Below, in pieces: positions 22,116 through 22,916 of a DNA stretch of 22,916 nt. The notes beneath the pieces are model-generated. The model saw only the letters and a list, made by a program, of their open reading frames with translations, did not search any database and was not told where the DNA came from. How positions within the stretch are numbered: the stretch's first letter is position 1; each line of letters starts with the position of its first letter. The stretch comes from BRH-c25 sp964619815 (GTDB taxonomy: Bacteria; Bacillota; Clostridia; Lutisporales; Lutisporaceae), in assembly GCA_964619815.1 (NCBI GenBank), contig CAZUGK010000061.1, forward strand, positions 1 through 22,916, given 5' to 3'. The position numbers and the translations under genes are program-made.

Positions 22116-22916
22116 ATGAACAAAACAAAAAGAAAAATCATATCATTTGCGCTTGCATTTGCTATGATTCTCAGTTCCTTTGGTTTTTCCTTTGCGGAAA
22201 CGGGCGGTAAAGGCGGAGGAAATAATTATCCGGGCGGGGGGAAGGATGATAACCCGTTAAAAGTGGGCAGAACGGGTTATGAGCTGAAAAACTACACCGT
22301 GAACTTCAAGCCGGAAAATCCGGCCGGAATCAAAAATAATATTTTGTTCTATTCAACAATGGGCGCTGTTAATATCCGTGATGCGTACGGAACGCTGGAT
22401 GATGCTGCAGCGGCAACTTTGGTTGCCCAGGGAAGAGCTTTGTCAATCGGAACCGGCAAGAATATTAAGGCTCATTTACCGACTACGCTGTCCGCGATCA
22501 ATGGGCATATGTTTAATAAAAATGAAAAGTATTACTTTTACTACATTTATGTCGCATCGATCCCGAACAATGCGAATGAAGGTATAACAATATCCAAGGC
22601 GGATATGATGATCCATCCGGAAAGAGGACCTGCGCCTTTAACCTCCATCGGGGACGGACGGGGCAAAGGAGCGGTTGTTCCGGCAGGCGGAGCAACTTCG
22701 ATGCACAGAACCTCAGCGACTTTCGTACAGGCTTATATTGACAATATGAAGGAAAACACACCGGGAATCACACCCCGGTTAGCAGATTTTTCCGCATCCT
22801 GGCAGGAAACGGAAGAGCTGCTATATGATGATTTCTACAACAACGGAGATAAGGAAGACTTTGAAAGCAACGGGCTGGAACCTGTTTACATTCCGCTGGC
22901 CCTGGACAACTATAAA
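22116..22916 (+). CDS. Secreted protein of unknown function, 5' part
   Basis: The frame is open to the right edge, giving 267 residues without a stop. A lysine-rich start and hydrophobic stretch end in SFA, with predicted signal-peptidase cleavage after Ala27. A glycine-rich linker (about 30-46) leads to a domain with YELKNYTVNFKPENPAGIKN, KYYFYYIYVASIPNN and MMIHPERGPAPL. The mature part has no cysteine in the visible portion and no cell-wall anchor yet. I do not recognise the family. ATG 22116 follows GAAAGGATGG. It has its own promoter with a palindrome at the start site, so it appears separately regulated. A surface or matrix protein is possible but unproven. Confidence 0.7.
   Translation, partial: MNKTKRKIISFALAFAMILSSFGFSFAETGGKGGGNNYPGGGKDDNPLKVGRTGYELKNYTVNFKPENPAGIKNNILFYSTMGAVNIRDAYGTLDDAAAATLVAQGRALSIGTGKNIKAHLPTTLSAINGHMFNKNEKYYFYYIYVASIPNNANEGITISKADMMIHPERGPAPLTSIGDGRGKGAVVPAGGATSMHRTSATFVQAYIDNMKENTPGITPRLADFSASWQETEELLYDDFYNNGDKEDFESNGLEPVYIPLALDNYK

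Noticed and set aside
1..22916. Mobile element, CRISPR array or tRNA genes
   Set aside because: No transposase or integrase motif, no regularly spaced repeats, and no cloverleaf or terminal-CCA pattern was found by reading both strands.

Overview
The window looks like a chromosomal stretch of a low-GC, Gram-positive, anaerobic amino-acid-fermenting bacterium, most likely a member of Clostridia. The support is the A+T-rich spacers, strong Shine-Dalgarno sites, hairpin-plus-T-run terminators, lipoprotein export signals, a YesM/YesN two-component pair, and amino-acid catabolism genes (threonine dehydrogenase, ketobutyrate CoA ligase, a C-S lyase with RidA). The genus cannot be fixed from sequence alone. 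I see no rRNA, tRNA, CRISPR array, insertion sequence or phage gene.

Layout. (1) 1-428: 3' part of a DUF523/TudS-like putative desulfidase. (2) 429-3246: a roughly 460-base spacer holding a 17-codon ORF that runs into a perfect hairpin and then a leader with two mutually exclusive stems, followed by tdh-kbl (threonine to glycine plus acetyl-CoA) and a terminator. (3) 3320-4150: a lone zinc-ribbon/DUF4145 gene and a probably bidirectional terminator. (4) Minus strand, 4226-5038: arylamine N-acetyltransferase, then a 0.4 kb spacer. (5) Minus strand, 9358 down to 5480: ridA, a PatB/MalY C-S lyase, an NhaC-type antiporter, then a YheO/DauR-like PAS-HTH regulator with its own promoter. The lyase would release 2-aminoacrylate, which RidA hydrolyses. 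(6) Plus strand, 9785-19975: a ten-kilobase module with a YesN-type response regulator, YesM-type histidine kinase, AbgA-like M20 amidohydrolase, a five-gene ABC importer of the urea/short-chain-amide (Urt) branch of the branched-chain amino acid superfamily, and a rhodanese lipoprotein, closed by a strong terminator. (7) Minus strand, 20022-21779: an ABC exporter half-transporter. (8) 22020-22916: a strong promoter with a palindrome at the expected transcription start, and the first 267 codons of an unrecognised secreted protein.

The most promising system is region 6. A sensor pair, a high-affinity importer and a cytosolic amidohydrolase are laid out as one pathway for sensing, importing and hydrolysing an amide-type compound whose identity is unknown. 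No urease genes are present. RNA hairpins bracket the solute-binding-protein cistron, and a G9 tract ends the second permease. The second notable item is the tdh-kbl leader, in which one ten-base strand (727-736) can pair either with 638-648 or with 742-753, the geometry of a switch.
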